This document shows positions 55,093 to 64,000 of a DNA stretch of 64,000 nucleotides, one piece after another. The position numbers and the translations under genes are program-made. Position 1 is the first letter of the stretch. Each line of letters opens with the position of its first letter. Below the pieces are notes generated by a model, which did no database searches, was not told the DNA's origin, and saw only the letters and a list, made by a program, of their open reading frames with translations. This DNA comes from Arthrobacter ulcerisalmonis (lineage in GTDB: Bacteria; Actinomycetota; Actinomycetes; Actinomycetales; Micrococcaceae): positions 23,501-87,500 of the forward strand of contig NZ_UXAU01000023.1 of NCBI RefSeq assembly GCF_900609065.1, read 5' to 3'.

Positions 55093-56559
55093 TCAGGCTC
55101 CCATATCGCGGTTCAATAGATCTTCTTCTGTTTCTCCGCGGACAATAAGCCGGGCAGAGCCGTCGCGGACGGCCACAACTCCGGGCCTGGCCAGGTAGTT
55201 GTAGTTGCTCGACAGGGCCCAGCAGTAGGCGCCGGTCCCCGGGACAGCCAACAAATCTCCGGCTGCCACGTCCGCGGGCAGATATACATCTCTAACAACT
55301 ATGTCGCCGCTCTCGCAATGTTTGCCCACTACGCGGGACAGCTGGGCGGCGGCGTCCGAGGTACGGTTGGCCAAAATCGCCGAGTAATCCGCGTCGTAGA
55401 GCACGGGACGGGCGTTATCGCTCATCCCGCCGTCCACCGAAACATAGCGGCGGGGGTACGTAACGTTGTCGGCTGCGCCATCGCCGCCCGGAGCGTCTAC
55501 GCGCACGGTTTTGCGCGTTCCCACCTCGTAAAGCGTGAACGTGGTGCTGCCGACGATCGCGCGTCCCGGTTCGATCGAAATCCGCGGTGCCGTGATGCCC
55601 AGTTCGGCACAGGTGGAACGCACGACGGCGGCCATGGCCACCGCGATGTCGGCGGCTGGGCGCGGGGTATCCACAGGAGTGTAGGCAATGCCGTAACCGC
55701 CACCCAGATCCAGCTCGGGCATGACGATGCCGTACTTATCCTGCATTGCAGCAAGGAAGCGCAGGAGCTTCTCGGCGGCCAGCGCGAAGCCGTCAGGTTC
55801 GAAGATCTGCGAGCCGATGTGGCAGTGCAGGCCCAGCAGGTCAATCCCGGGGTGCGCTGCTGCGGCGGCAACTGCCTGCTCTGCGGCGGAAAGTCCTGCT
55901 TCCTCAGTGCTGTCCGACGCCATGGACAGGCCAAACTTCTGGTCCTCATGCGCGGTGGCAATGAATTCATGGGTGTGGGCGTGCACGCCAGGGGTCAACC
56001 GGAGCATCACCTTGGCCAGTTCACCGCGGCCCTGGGCAATGGCACCGACCCGGGTCAGCTCGTCCAAGCTGTCCACCACGATCCGGCCCAGGCCCATATC
56101 CAACGCCCTGTTGATCTCGGCGTCGGATTTATTGTTGCCGTGCAAGGCCACGCGCTCACCGGCAATACCGGCCCGGGCTGCGACGGCCAGTTCACCACCG
56201 GAGGCAGTGTCCAACCGGAGGCCTTCCTCGGCAACCCAGGTCACCACGGCGGTGCAGAGGAACGACTTCCCGGCGTAGTAGACATCCACGCCGCCGCAGA
56301 CATCGGCGAAGGCTGCATCGAAGGAGTCCTTGAAGGCGCGCGCCCGGGCCCGGAAGTCGGCCTCGTCAAGGACAAACAGCGGCGTGCCGAACTGTTCCTT
56401 GAGGGCCGAGACGGACAAGCCACCGACGGCCAGCTCGCCGTCCTGGGCGCGGGCCACGGAACCAGCCCAGAGCGGTTCGTGCAGTTCGTTCAGATCGGCA
56501 GGAACGGTGAGCCATTCGGGTGCCAGCGGTGAGGCGCCAGGGGCTGCGTGCATCGTCAT
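55093..56559 (-). CDS. lysA: diaminopimelate decarboxylase
   Basis: A 488-aa PLP-dependent enzyme that converts meso-diaminopimelate to lysine. VDVYYAGKSFLC has the PLP-binding Lys, ALHGNNKSDAEI and HCHIGSQIFEP are group IV decarboxylase motifs, and VVGKHCESGDIV has the catalytic Cys region. It is placed in the aspartate-family operon just upstream of hom. It lies five bases after argS. Confidence 0.96.
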   Translation of the reverse strand: MTMHAAPGASPLAPEWLTVPADLNELHEPLWAGSVARAQDGELAVGGLSVSALKEQFGTPLFVLDEADFRARARAFKDSFDAAFADVCGGVDVYYAGKSFLCTAVVTWVAEEGLRLDTASGGELAVAARAGIAGERVALHGNNKSDAEINRALDMGLGRIVVDSLDELTRVGAIAQGRGELAKVMLRLTPGVHAHTHEFIATAHEDQKFGLSMASDSTEEAGLSAAEQAVAAAAAHPGIDLLGLHCHIGSQIFEPDGFALAAEKLLRFLAAMQDKYGIVMPELDLGGGYGIAYTPVDTPRPAADIAVAMAAVVRSTCAELGITAPRISIEPGRAIVGSTTFTLYEVGTRKTVRVDAPGGDGAADNVTYPRRYVSVDGGMSDNARPVLYDADYSAILANRTSDAAAQLSRVVGKHCESGDIVVRDVYLPADVAAGDLLAVPGTGAYCWALSSNYNYLARPGVVAVRDGSARLIVRGETEEDLLNRDMGA

Positions 56560-56564
56560 GATCC

Positions 56565-58214
56565 TTACATCCGTTCCGGTGCAGAGACACCCAGCAGGTC
56601 AAGGCCGTTGGCCAGCACCTGGCTGGTGGCGTCGTTGAGCCACAACCGGGTGCGGTTGACATCCAGGACCGGCTCTTCGCCCATGGGTGCCACGCGGCAG
56701 GCGTCGTACCAGCGGTGGTAGGCACCGGCAATGACCTCGAGGTGCCGGGCTACGCGGTGCGGTTCGCGCAGCTCAGCGGCCTTGGCCACGATCGAGGGGT
56801 AGCTGCCCAGGTGCGAGAGCAGTTCGTTTTCCGTGGCGTGGTCCAGCAGTGCTGCATCGAAGACGGAGCGGTCAACGCCGGCGGCCACCGCGTTGCGGGC
56901 AGCACCACGGGAGCGGGCATGTGCGTACTGAACGTAGAACACCGGGTTTTCGTTGCTGTGCTTCTTTAGCAGTTCGGGGTCAAGGGTCAGCGGCGAGTCG
57001 GCGGGGAACCGGGCCAGTGAATACCGCACTGCGTCTTTGCCCAACCAGCTGATCAGGTCCTTGAGTTCAATGATGTTGCCGGCACGCTTGGACAACTTGG
57101 CACCGTTGACGGACACCAACTGGCCGATCAGCACCTCGATGTTGGCCTCCGGATCATCACCCGCGCAGGCTGCAATGGCCTTGAGTCGGTTGATGTAGCC
57201 GTGGTGGTCGGCGCCCAGGAGGTAGATCTTCTCCGGGAAGCCGCGGTCCTTCTTGGCGAGGTAGTACGCAGCATCGGCGGCGAAGTAGGTGGGCTCACCG
57301 TTGGCCCGGATCATGACCCGGTCCTTATCGTCGCCAAAGTCGGTGGTCCGCAACCAGACCGCACCGCCGTCGTCAAACACGTGGCCTTGTTCGCGAAGGC
57401 GGGCCACGGCACTTTCGATGGCGCCGCCGTCGTGCAGTTCTTGTTCGGAAAAGTAGACGTCGAACTTGACGCCGAAATCCGCCAGGGTGACCTTGATGTC
57501 CTGCATCTGTGCCTGGTAGGCGGCCGAGCGGATCACGGGGATGGCTGCAGCTTCGGTGAGATCGCGGATGCCGGGGTGTGCTGCCAGGACGTCGTGGCCG
57601 AGGTCCGCGATGTACTGGCCGGGGTAGCCGCCCTCGGGAACGGGCAGGCCATGCAGTCGGGAGTACACCGAGTTGGCAAAGACGTTCATCTGCGAACCGG
57701 CGTCGTTGATGTAGTACTCGGTGGTGACGTCGGCGCCCGAGGCGCGCAGGACGCGGGCAATGGCATCGCCCAGGGCGGCCCAGCGGGTGTGCCCGATGTG
57801 CAGCGGACCCGTGGGGTTCGCGGAGACAAATTCCATGTTGACGGTGTGGCCTGCGAGCGCCGTGTTGGTGCCGTAGGACGAACCGGCCTCAACGATGACC
57901 TTGGCGAGGGCACCGGCGGCGGCCGCGTCAACGGTGATGTTGAGGAAGCCGGGACCGGCGATGTCAACGGCGGAGACGCCGGCGATGGTTGCCAGCCGGG
58001 TGCTGAGCACGGTGGCAAGGGCGCGGGGGTTCAGGCCGGCGGGCTTGGCCAGCTGCAGGGCGATGTTGGTTGCCCAGTCGCCGTGGTCCCGGTTCTTGGG
58101 TCGCTCCACGCGCACCTCGTCCGGAACGGCGGTTGCGGCCAGGGCAATTTCGCCGGCGGCAACGGCATCTTTCAGGCAGGCGGATATGGCGAGGGAGAGT
58201 TCTTCGGGAGTCAC
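56565..58214 (-). CDS. argS: arginyl-tRNA synthetase
   Basis: A 549-aa class I synthetase from GTG 58214. NPTGPLHIGHTRWAALGDA contains the HIGH motif; the KMSKS-equivalent is GAKLSKRAGN. The N-terminal additional domain and the C-terminal DALR anticodon-binding region (VARHLEVIAGAYHRWYDACR) are present. It is first of the argS-lysA-hom-thrC-thrB unit, and divergent from the FMN-lipoprotein gene across 169 bp (58215-58383) where I see no other gene. A tRNA-Arg gene lies 3 kb away. Confidence 0.97.
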   Translation of the reverse strand: MTPEELSLAISACLKDAVAAGEIALAATAVPDEVRVERPKNRDHGDWATNIALQLAKPAGLNPRALATVLSTRLATIAGVSAVDIAGPGFLNITVDAAAAGALAKVIVEAGSSYGTNTALAGHTVNMEFVSANPTGPLHIGHTRWAALGDAIARVLRASGADVTTEYYINDAGSQMNVFANSVYSRLHGLPVPEGGYPGQYIADLGHDVLAAHPGIRDLTEAAAIPVIRSAAYQAQMQDIKVTLADFGVKFDVYFSEQELHDGGAIESAVARLREQGHVFDDGGAVWLRTTDFGDDKDRVMIRANGEPTYFAADAAYYLAKKDRGFPEKIYLLGADHHGYINRLKAIAACAGDDPEANIEVLIGQLVSVNGAKLSKRAGNIIELKDLISWLGKDAVRYSLARFPADSPLTLDPELLKKHSNENPVFYVQYAHARSRGAARNAVAAGVDRSVFDAALLDHATENELLSHLGSYPSIVAKAAELREPHRVARHLEVIAGAYHRWYDACRVAPMGEEPVLDVNRTRLWLNDATSQVLANGLDLLGVSAPERM

Positions 58215-58383
58215 CGTCCTAGCCTACCGGCGGGCCGTGACTGCGGAGAATTTTACGGTTCCGGCACATGGGTTGCGCACAGGATTTCGAGAACCTCGCC
58301 ACAGAGTGAACCAATATGCTGATGTCGTCGTTGATAAGGCAGTAACCACTGTCCACGAACGCAAGTGACGAAACGAGAGCCCC

Positions 58384-58866
58384 ATGAGACCCTCTGTACG
58401 CAAAAGTGTTTACGCCGGAATCGCCGGCCTATCCCTCATTGGCACGGTAGCGGGTTGCGCGCCTGCTGCTTCGCAGGGCGCAGATTTAACCCCCACCCCC
58501 ACCCCCAGCGCCACGTCAGCTGCCTCGTCCGGGGCATCTGCTGGGTCTTCCTCCGCCGCAGCCGGCACATCCACCTACCAGGACGGCACCTACAGCGCCG
58601 ACGGCAACTACGTCTCCCCCAACGGCCAGGAAACCGTTGGGGTCCAGCTCACCCTGGCCGCCGGCAAGGTCACTGCCGTGGAGATCACGCAGCACCCCTC
58701 CAACCCCAACACACGCAAGTTCCAGGGCGAATTCGCCGGCGGAATTGCGGACCAGGTGGTGGGCAAGAGCATCGACGACCTCAACGTGTCCAAGGTGGCC
58801 GGCTCCTCCCTCACCAGCGGCGGCTTCAACGACGCCGTAACCAAGATCAAGTCCGAGGCGATGTAG
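58384..58866 (+). CDS. FMN-binding domain lipoprotein
   Basis: A 160-aa lipoprotein. Residues 1-25 are a lipoprotein signal ending in the lipobox TVAGC. A Ser/Thr/Pro/Ala-rich linker follows (about 30-65), then an FMN_bind domain (YQDGTYSADGNYVSPNGQE to the C-terminus). The motif for covalent FMN is AGSSLTSGGF here, so the acceptor would be Ser rather than the common Thr of SGAT. The next gene encodes ApbE, the enzyme that attaches FMN to such motifs, and the third gene a membrane oxidoreductase, so it is probably an outward-facing electron carrier. Confidence 0.9.
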   Translation: MRPSVRKSVYAGIAGLSLIGTVAGCAPAASQGADLTPTPTPSATSAASSGASAGSSSAAAGTSTYQDGTYSADGNYVSPNGQETVGVQLTLAAGKVTAVEITQHPSNPNTRKFQGEFAGGIADQVVGKSIDDLNVSKVAGSSLTSGGFNDAVTKIKSEAM

Positions 58867-58869
58867 GAA

Positions 58870-59742
58870 GTGCCTACCGGAAGCTGGACCGCGTTCAGCT
58901 TCGCGGGGATCGGCACTGACTGGGAAATCTCCACGCCGCTGCCGTTACCGGCCCCGCTGCAATCGCAGCTCTTGGCGACAGTGGAGAAGTACGACGCCGC
59001 GTGGTCGCGTTTCCGGGCCGATTCCCTGGTCACGAAACTGGCTGGGTCTGCCGGGCGCGTCGAATTTCCGCCCGAGGCCGCCCGGCTCGGCGCCCTCTAC
59101 CAGCAGCTGTACCGGATCACCGGGGGCGCCATGACGCCGCTGATCGGCGGCAGCCTGGAACGGCTGGGCTACGACGCCGGGTACTCCCTGGTCCCGTCGG
59201 GGCCGGCCTTGCCCGCACCAGCCTGGGAAGGGCTCCTGGAGTGGGCCGGCACCAGCATCGGCTCCAGCCGGCCGCTCGTCCTGGACATTGGCGCCGCCGG
59301 GAAAGGGCTGCTGGTGGATCTACTGGCCGAGGTGCTGCGAGCCCAGGGACTCACCGAGTTCCTGATCGATGCGAGCGGTGACATGCTGCACTCGGGGACC
59401 GAACCGCTGCGGATTGGCCTCGAACACCCGTACCAGCCCACCCAGGCGATTGGCGTCGTCGAACTTTTCAACAGTGCCCTCTGCGCCTCTGCTGCCAATC
59501 GGCGGGCTTGGGGCGATGGCCTGCACCATGTCCTCGATGGTGCCACGGGCAAGCCCGTCAGCACCGTGGTGGCAACCTGGTCCACGGCTGCCACTGCCAT
59601 GGAAGCAGATGCGCTGGCCACGGCGTTGTTCCTGACTGACCCGGCAACGTTGGAGCAGGACTTCGATTTCGATTGGCTCACCGTATATTCCGCAGGAAAT
59701 GCGGCTTTTTCGGCCCACTTTGAGGGGACACTATTTTCATGA
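58870..59742 (+). CDS. apbE: FAD:protein FMN transferase
   Basis: A 290-aa flavin transferase of the ApbE family from GTG 58870. DAAWSRFRADSLVTKL is the start of the family pattern, LDIGAAGKGLLVDLLAEVL is the central signature, and ATAMEADALATALFL is the C-terminal metal/flavin region. It moves FMN from FAD to Thr or Ser of target proteins, here presumably the lipoprotein encoded upstream. No lipobox is visible. It overlaps the next gene by four bases, so all three are co-translated. Confidence 0.93.
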   Translation: MPTGSWTAFSFAGIGTDWEISTPLPLPAPLQSQLLATVEKYDAAWSRFRADSLVTKLAGSAGRVEFPPEAARLGALYQQLYRITGGAMTPLIGGSLERLGYDAGYSLVPSGPALPAPAWEGLLEWAGTSIGSSRPLVLDIGAAGKGLLVDLLAEVLRAQGLTEFLIDASGDMLHSGTEPLRIGLEHPYQPTQAIGVVELFNSALCASAANRRAWGDGLHHVLDGATGKPVSTVVATWSTAATAMEADALATALFLTDPATLEQDFDFDWLTVYSAGNAAFSAHFEGTLFS

Positions 59743-61253
59743 CTGCCATGATGACGCGCGCTGAGAGCCGGCTGAACCGGTTCACCATGTATCGGCTGAT
59801 CCTCTGGATTCTTGGCGTGCTGGCGGTGTATGCCATGGCGCTGACGGTCCTTGGCTGGCTGACGTTCAGTACCCTGCCCGAAATGCTGGTCCACCTGGTG
59901 CTGTGTCTGGGCCTGACGTACGCCTCCAACCGTGCGCTGGCGGCGCTCTTCAAGGTTCGGCCGCACTCGGAGTCCTCGTTGATTACCGGGTTCTTGATCT
60001 TCTTCCTGTTTTGGCCATCGTTTGGCGTGCTGGATATGGCCGGAGTTGCGTTGGCCTGCGTCCTGGCCTCGGCGTCCAAGTATGCGCTGGCCTGGCGCGG
60101 GCGGCACGTGTTCAATCCGGCCGCGCTGGGTGCTTTCGTCACCGGGCTGACGGGGCTCAATGTCGCCACCTGGTGGGCAGGTACCCCGGCCATGCTGATC
60201 CTGCTGGTGCCGGGCGTCCTGCTGGTCCTGTACCGGACGCGCAAGATGCTGATGGCAAGCATCTTCGTGGTGGTTTCCACCTCGGTGATCACCCTCGAAT
60301 TGATGCGCGCGGGAATGAGCGCCGGTACGGGCATCTGGCAGGCGTTGGCGCAGCGGCCTGTGCTGTTCTTTGTGGGCTTTATGTTGTCCGAACCGCTGAC
60401 CCTGCCGCCGCGCCGTTGGCAGCAGCTGACGCTGGCCGCGGTGGTGGGCGTGGTGTTTGCCACGCCGTACAACTTCGGCTTCGTGGCCAACTCCCCCGAA
60501 GCCGCATTGCTGCTGGGCAACCTCCTGGCGTTCCTGGTGGGCCAACGCGGCGGGGTGAAACTGACCCTGGCCGGGACCAGGCAGTTGACGCCCAGCACCA
60601 CCGAATTCTCGTTTGCACCGGCCCGGCCCGTCCGGTTCCAGGCAGGACAATACATGGAGCTGGACCTGCCGCATGCCCGCTCAGATGGAAAGGGCCGGCG
60701 TCGGGTGTTCAGCCTGACCGGCTCACCCACGGACCGCTTGGTCAGCTTCGGCGTCCGAACAGCCGAACCGCTTTCTGCGGCGAAGAAGGTGCTGCTGAAT
60801 CTGGCTCCTGGCGAATCATTGAGCGCCACCTCGGTGGGCGGGGACTTTGTCCTCCCCCGCAACCCGGACAAGCCGGTACTGTTGATTGCCGCAGGGATCG
60901 GTATCACGCCGTTCCTCTCCCATCTGGCCTCCGGCGGATTGAAAGGGCGCGACGCCGTGTTGCTGGTCTTGGCGCGAACCGCCGATGAAATCGCCTACGC
61001 AGAGGAACTCCGGTCTGCTGGCCTTCGTGTGCTGGTGAAGCTGGGCGATGGTTCCGCTCCGCCCGCTGACATGGCGGGAATTCCGGTCGGTACCGAGCGC
61101 CTTGACGGAGATGCCTTGAAGGCGTTGGTGCCGGACCTGGCCAGCCGGGAAGTGTACGTCTCCGGCTCGCCCGCCAGTGTTGCCGCATTGCGCCGGGCCG
61201 CCAGATCAGGCGGCGCCCGGCGGATACACACCGACTCGTTTGCCGGCTACTGA
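59739..61253 (+). CDS. NqrB/RnfD-like membrane domain fused to a ferredoxin-NADP reductase domain
   Basis: A 504-aa fusion. Residues about 20-270 hold eight to nine helices with the NqrB/RnfD layout (HSESSLITGFLIFFLFWP, GRHVFNPAALGAF, FVGFMLSEPLTLPPRRW). I do not find the SGAT-type flavin site of classical NqrB/RnfD. Residues about 275-504 are an FNR-type flavoprotein: RFQAGQYMELDLPH, RRRVFSLTGSP (FAD), IAAGIGITPFLSHL (NAD(P)), and VYVSGSPASVAALRR. It may take electrons from NAD(P)H across the membrane to the FMN lipoprotein. The fusion replaces the separate NqrF/RnfC inputs (inference). Confidence 0.88.
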   Translation: MTAMMTRAESRLNRFTMYRLILWILGVLAVYAMALTVLGWLTFSTLPEMLVHLVLCLGLTYASNRALAALFKVRPHSESSLITGFLIFFLFWPSFGVLDMAGVALACVLASASKYALAWRGRHVFNPAALGAFVTGLTGLNVATWWAGTPAMLILLVPGVLLVLYRTRKMLMASIFVVVSTSVITLELMRAGMSAGTGIWQALAQRPVLFFVGFMLSEPLTLPPRRWQQLTLAAVVGVVFATPYNFGFVANSPEAALLLGNLLAFLVGQRGGVKLTLAGTRQLTPSTTEFSFAPARPVRFQAGQYMELDLPHARSDGKGRRRVFSLTGSPTDRLVSFGVRTAEPLSAAKKVLLNLAPGESLSATSVGGDFVLPRNPDKPVLLIAAGIGITPFLSHLASGGLKGRDAVLLVLARTADEIAYAEELRSAGLRVLVKLGDGSAPPADMAGIPVGTERLDGDALKALVPDLASREVYVSGSPASVAALRRAARSGGARRIHTDSFAGY

Positions 61254-61387
61254 GCAGTGGATTCTGGGGTTGCCGGGGGCAGCTTCCGGGTGGTTGGCAG
61301 GTGGCTTGCCCGGCCGTTTTTCCTTGCGGGCCACCTTCCTGCTAAGCTCTAGGCTGTCCCGCTGGCAACTGCGGGAATCCCAGGATT

Positions 61388-61463
61388 GCCCTCGTAGCTC
61401 AGGGGATAGAGCGTCTGCCTCCGGAGCAGAAGGTCGTTGGTTCGATTCCAATCGAGGGCACCA
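61388..61463 (+). tRNA. tRNA-Arg (anticodon CCG)
   Basis: Acceptor stem GCCCTCG (61388-61394) pairs with CGAGGGC (61453-61459); the discriminator is A and CCA is encoded at 61461-61463. The anticodon stem TCTGC/GCAGA holds the loop CTCCGGA with CCG at 61421-61423, and the T loop is TTCGATT. It reads CGG codons. Confidence 0.97.
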
Positions 61464-61466
61464 CAG

Positions 61467-61503
61467 AAAAACCCCGCCACTTCGTATGAAGCGGCGGGGT
61501 TTT
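61467..61503. terminator. terminator after tRNA-Arg, also facing the permease
   Basis: AAAACCCCGCC and GGCGGGGTTTT form an 11-bp stem, and the inner CTTC/GAAG arms extend it. A T-run on one strand and an A-run on the other make it bidirectional, serving both the tRNA and the convergent permease gene. Confidence 0.9.
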
Positions 61504-61553
61504 CGCGTTCCCACGTTTTGGCGAATGATCTCTGGCTCCGCTGGCCAGCGGGG

Positions 61554-63056
61554 TCAGAGGGTCTTGCCGCGGAAGAACTCCGGCCGGATCCGGTACATCA
61601 CCAGCATGACCACTACACCGAGCAGGATCACACCCAGGCCCAGCACAAATACCAGGCCCACTCCCCCAACCGATGAGCCGGATCCGTAGCTTGGATCCAT
61701 GGAGTCGATGGCCGTCTTGACGAACATCACCAGCAGGATCACACCACCCAGCAGCGGCGCGAGCATCTTGAAGAAGAAGGACCGGACGCTGCCAAAGGCT
61801 TCGGCCCGGAAGAACCAGACGCAGGCAAGGGCTGTGACGCCATAGTAGAAGCAGATCATCATGCCCAGGGCGGTAATGGTGTCCCACAGGGCGTTTTCAG
61901 AAACAGTCCGGGTGATCACGTAGAACGCCGCGGCCGCGATGGCCGCAACAATGGTGGCCGTGCTGGGCGACTTGAAGGTGGGGCTGATCTTGCCGAAACG
62001 GGGCGAGATGGCCTTGTAGTGGCCCATGGCGAGCAGTGTCCGTGCCGGGGAGACAAACGTTGACTGCAGTGAGGCTGCCGAACTGCTCAAAATAGCCAGC
62101 GACATAAGGATGGCGAACGGGCCCATCACCGGACCTGCCAGGACCGCAAAGATACTCGACTGGTTCTCCGGGTTCCCCACGCCCAGGCCGGTCTCGCCAA
62201 TGCCGGCGAAAGACAGGGTCGCCAAAGCAACGGTCATGTAGATGATGACAATCACCAGCACCGTGACCGTGGCTGCGCGACCGGGCGTCTTTTCCGGGTT
62301 CTTGGTCTCCTCGTTCATGGTGAGCGTGACGTCCCAGCCCCAATAGATGAAGATCGAGAGCGAAACGCCGGCCGCGAACGTGGAGAACGAGTCGACGGCG
62401 AACGGGTTGAACCAGTCCGGTGAAATGGTGGTGGCGTCGAAGGCACTTCCGTTGGCCACATGGCTGAAAGCTGCGATGGCGAACCAGCCCAGCACCAACA
62501 ACTGGAAGGCCACCAGCACGTACTGGACGCTCTTGGTGGTCTCCATCCCGCGATAGGAAATCCAGCAGGCCGCAGCAATGAACACCAGCGTGGTGGCAAT
62601 GTTCAGGGGCAGGATTTTGCTGAGCTCGCCCAGCTCAGGGTTCTGGAAGAGCTGTCCCAGCATGAGGTAGAAGAAGTCCACCGCCACTGCCGCAAGGTTG
62701 GACAGCACAATAATCGTCGCGGCGATGAGTCCCCAGCCGCCCATCCAGCCGACCCAGGGACCAAAGGCGCGGGTGGCCCACGTGAAGGAGGTACCGGCGT
62801 CGGGCATGGCGTTGTTGAGTTCGCGGTAGCCGAGTGCCACCAGGAGCATGGGGATAAAGCCCACCAGGAAGATGGCGGGCAGATGCACCCCGACCTCCGA
62901 CACTGTGGGGCCGAGCGCTGCGGTGAGCGTGTAGGCCGGGGCGATGCAGGAAACCCCGATCACCACGGCGCCGATCAGGCCCACCGATCCGGCTTTCAGG
63001 CCCTTGTCGCTCAGGGTTGAATCTTTCGACTGGACCGTCTTTGGTGCAGTTGACAT
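61554..63056 (-). CDS. APC-family amino acid permease
   Basis: A 500-aa transporter with 12 or more helices. The first helix motif GLIGAVVIGVSCIAPAYTL and the PDAGTSFTWATRAFGPWVGW segment are APC (AAT-type) features. It probably imports amino acids or amines; the exact substrate is unclear. It starts 22 bases after the universal stress gene stop and is likely co-transcribed, ending at the terminator after the tRNA. Confidence 0.9.
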   Translation of the reverse strand: MSTAPKTVQSKDSTLSDKGLKAGSVGLIGAVVIGVSCIAPAYTLTAALGPTVSEVGVHLPAIFLVGFIPMLLVALGYRELNNAMPDAGTSFTWATRAFGPWVGWMGGWGLIAATIIVLSNLAAVAVDFFYLMLGQLFQNPELGELSKILPLNIATTLVFIAAACWISYRGMETTKSVQYVLVAFQLLVLGWFAIAAFSHVANGSAFDATTISPDWFNPFAVDSFSTFAAGVSLSIFIYWGWDVTLTMNEETKNPEKTPGRAATVTVLVIVIIYMTVALATLSFAGIGETGLGVGNPENQSSIFAVLAGPVMGPFAILMSLAILSSSAASLQSTFVSPARTLLAMGHYKAISPRFGKISPTFKSPSTATIVAAIAAAAFYVITRTVSENALWDTITALGMMICFYYGVTALACVWFFRAEAFGSVRSFFFKMLAPLLGGVILLVMFVKTAIDSMDPSYGSGSSVGGVGLVFVLGLGVILLGVVVMLVMYRIRPEFFRGKTL

Positions 63057-63078
63057 GGGTTTGGCCTCTCAGGCGATG

Positions 63079-63978
63079 CTAGGAACGCTCACGCGTATAG
63101 TCACGGGGAACCACGATCATGGGAACGGGCAGGGCGCGCAGGATGCGGTTTGCGGTGGCGCCAAGGAAGGTTGCACGGCTCTGTGCCAGCCGGCTGGATC
63201 CGATGAGGAGGATCTCGCCGTCTTCCCAGTCCAGCCCGTCCACGGCCTCTTCGATGGTGCGGCCCTGGGCCACCACAATCTGCGGATCCGGCAGCGCCGC
63301 AACCGCAGCATCTGCGTCTGCTGCGTCTACCAGTACCGCACCTGACTGCACGACGGCGGCCAGACGGTCGGTGGCATGCGCACGGGCGGCGTCGGCCGCG
63401 TTGGCCGGGTCACCGCCGTCGAGCGTCAACAAGGAGACGAGCCGGAGCGGAAGGCCCCGGCGCTGGGCCGAATCCACGGCGACGGCGAGCAACTCGTCGG
63501 CACCTGGGCGGGTGCCGAATCCGCAACTCAGCCGGGTGATGGGCTGGGTGCGGTGGTATCCGTGCGGGGCCAGCGCAACCGGCAGCGGCGCCGAGTGCAG
63601 GAGCGAACTGGCAACGGAGCCAATACTGAACCGTTTGAACAGGCCGCTGTTTGTCGCCCCGATGACCAGCGCGGCGGCGTCGAACTCCACTGCCACGTCA
63701 ATGAGGGTTTGGGCTTCAGAGTCGCCGCGTAGGATGTGGGCCCGGGCTGTTACGTCGTCTGGGACCAACGCCAGGCCCTGGTCCAGCCATTCCTGCGCCT
63801 GCTGGTTCAGGATGGAATCGAACCCGGTTTCGGGCGGGTAGACGGCGTTGAACGGCGAGTCCTCGGGGACCACCAGGACCAGGTCAATGCTGGCATCATG
63901 GCCCCTGGCCAGGGCGACGGCGAGGTGGACGGCGTCGTGCCCCCTCGCGTTGGCGGTGTAGCCCACAACGTAACGCAT
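63079..63978 (-). CDS. tandem universal stress protein
   Basis: A 299-aa protein with two UspA domains (about 1-140 and 150-299). The ATP-binding signature in the first is VIGATNSGLFKRFSIGSVAS with HSAPLPVALAPHG; the second has LIGSSRLAQSRATFLGATAN with PVPMIVVPRD. It starts at ATG 63978, preceded by AAAGGACC. It probably regulates or protects the co-transcribed permease; Usp-permease pairs are common. Confidence 0.93.
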   Translation of the reverse strand: MRYVVGYTANARGHDAVHLAVALARGHDASIDLVLVVPEDSPFNAVYPPETGFDSILNQQAQEWLDQGLALVPDDVTARAHILRGDSEAQTLIDVAVEFDAAALVIGATNSGLFKRFSIGSVASSLLHSAPLPVALAPHGYHRTQPITRLSCGFGTRPGADELLAVAVDSAQRRGLPLRLVSLLTLDGGDPANAADAARAHATDRLAAVVQSGAVLVDAADADAAVAALPDPQIVVAQGRTIEEAVDGLDWEDGEILLIGSSRLAQSRATFLGATANRILRALPVPMIVVPRDYTRERS

Positions 63979-64000
63979 GTTGGTCCTTTCCAGCGGTGGG

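Noticed and set aside
59169..60674. A 501-aa minus-strand frame opposite apbE and the fusion gene
   Set aside because: Both + strand genes have strong family motifs; the minus frame shows none.

Overview
The window is high-GC DNA from an actinobacterium. NucS, PIG-L and DUF-type genes, the hom-thrC-thrB and argS-lysA order, and an F1Fo ATP synthase operon followed by a DUF2550 gene suggest the Micrococcaceae, most likely Arthrobacter/Paenarthrobacter or a close relative. The genus is an inference; no 16S gene is present.

Layout. (1) 1-2162: 59-bp tandem repeats, then pncB-pncA (nicotinate/nicotinamide salvage), ending at a perfect LexA (SOS) box. (2) 2179-11308: an SOS-controlled umuD-umuC pair whose umuC is split after codon 105 by a ~7.4 kb mobile element (about 2891-10303). 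On one side the element carries a tyrosine recombinase, a small HTH protein and a 649-aa protein with six zinc ribbons joined to a degenerate recombinase-like domain. On the other side, oppositely oriented, is a tightly overlapped metal-resistance operon (CmtR-type repressor, P1B-ATPase, CadD-type transporter, LspA, thioredoxin-like protein). umuC resumes in frame at 10304. (3) 11429-16358: a small Rho-N/SAP-like protein, a GCS2-type ligase, a DUF4235 protein, and a compact acyl-CoA dehydrogenase / PIG-L-methyltransferase / glycosyltransferase cluster of unknown product. (4) 16437-30026: housekeeping and transport genes (SF2 helicase, DUF3039, ABC exporter, a CPA1 antiporter fused to a UBP zinc finger, DUF3253, an OYE flavoprotein, YbbN, a large envelope protein, AI-2E family transporter, hydrolase). 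(5) 30051-30746: nucS mismatch endonuclease. (6) 30757-43061, all minus: atpI-like, atpZ-like, atpBEFHAGDC, DUF2550, a membrane esterase and an MprF-like protein, closely spaced enough to be one long transcription unit. (7) 43153-47943: envelope polysaccharide genes (WecA/TagO-like, GT2, WecG/TagA-like), Sua5 and PrmC. (8) 47956-58214, minus: prfA, rho, thrB, thrC, hom, lysA, argS. (9) 58384-61253: FMN-binding lipoprotein, ApbE and an NqrB/RnfD-ferredoxin-reductase fusion, a likely extracytoplasmic flavin electron-transfer module. (10) 61388-63978: tRNA-Arg(CCG) with a terminator, an APC permease and a universal stress protein.

The most unusual content is the element inside umuC. Its recombination module pairs an intact tyrosine recombinase with a zinc-ribbon/degenerate recombinase partner, and a repeated palindrome lies both at its left end and over the recombinase start codon. 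The neighbouring UmuD has also lost both catalytic residues needed for self-cleavage. The window therefore shows an SOS mutagenesis locus that has been both disarmed and used as an insertion target.
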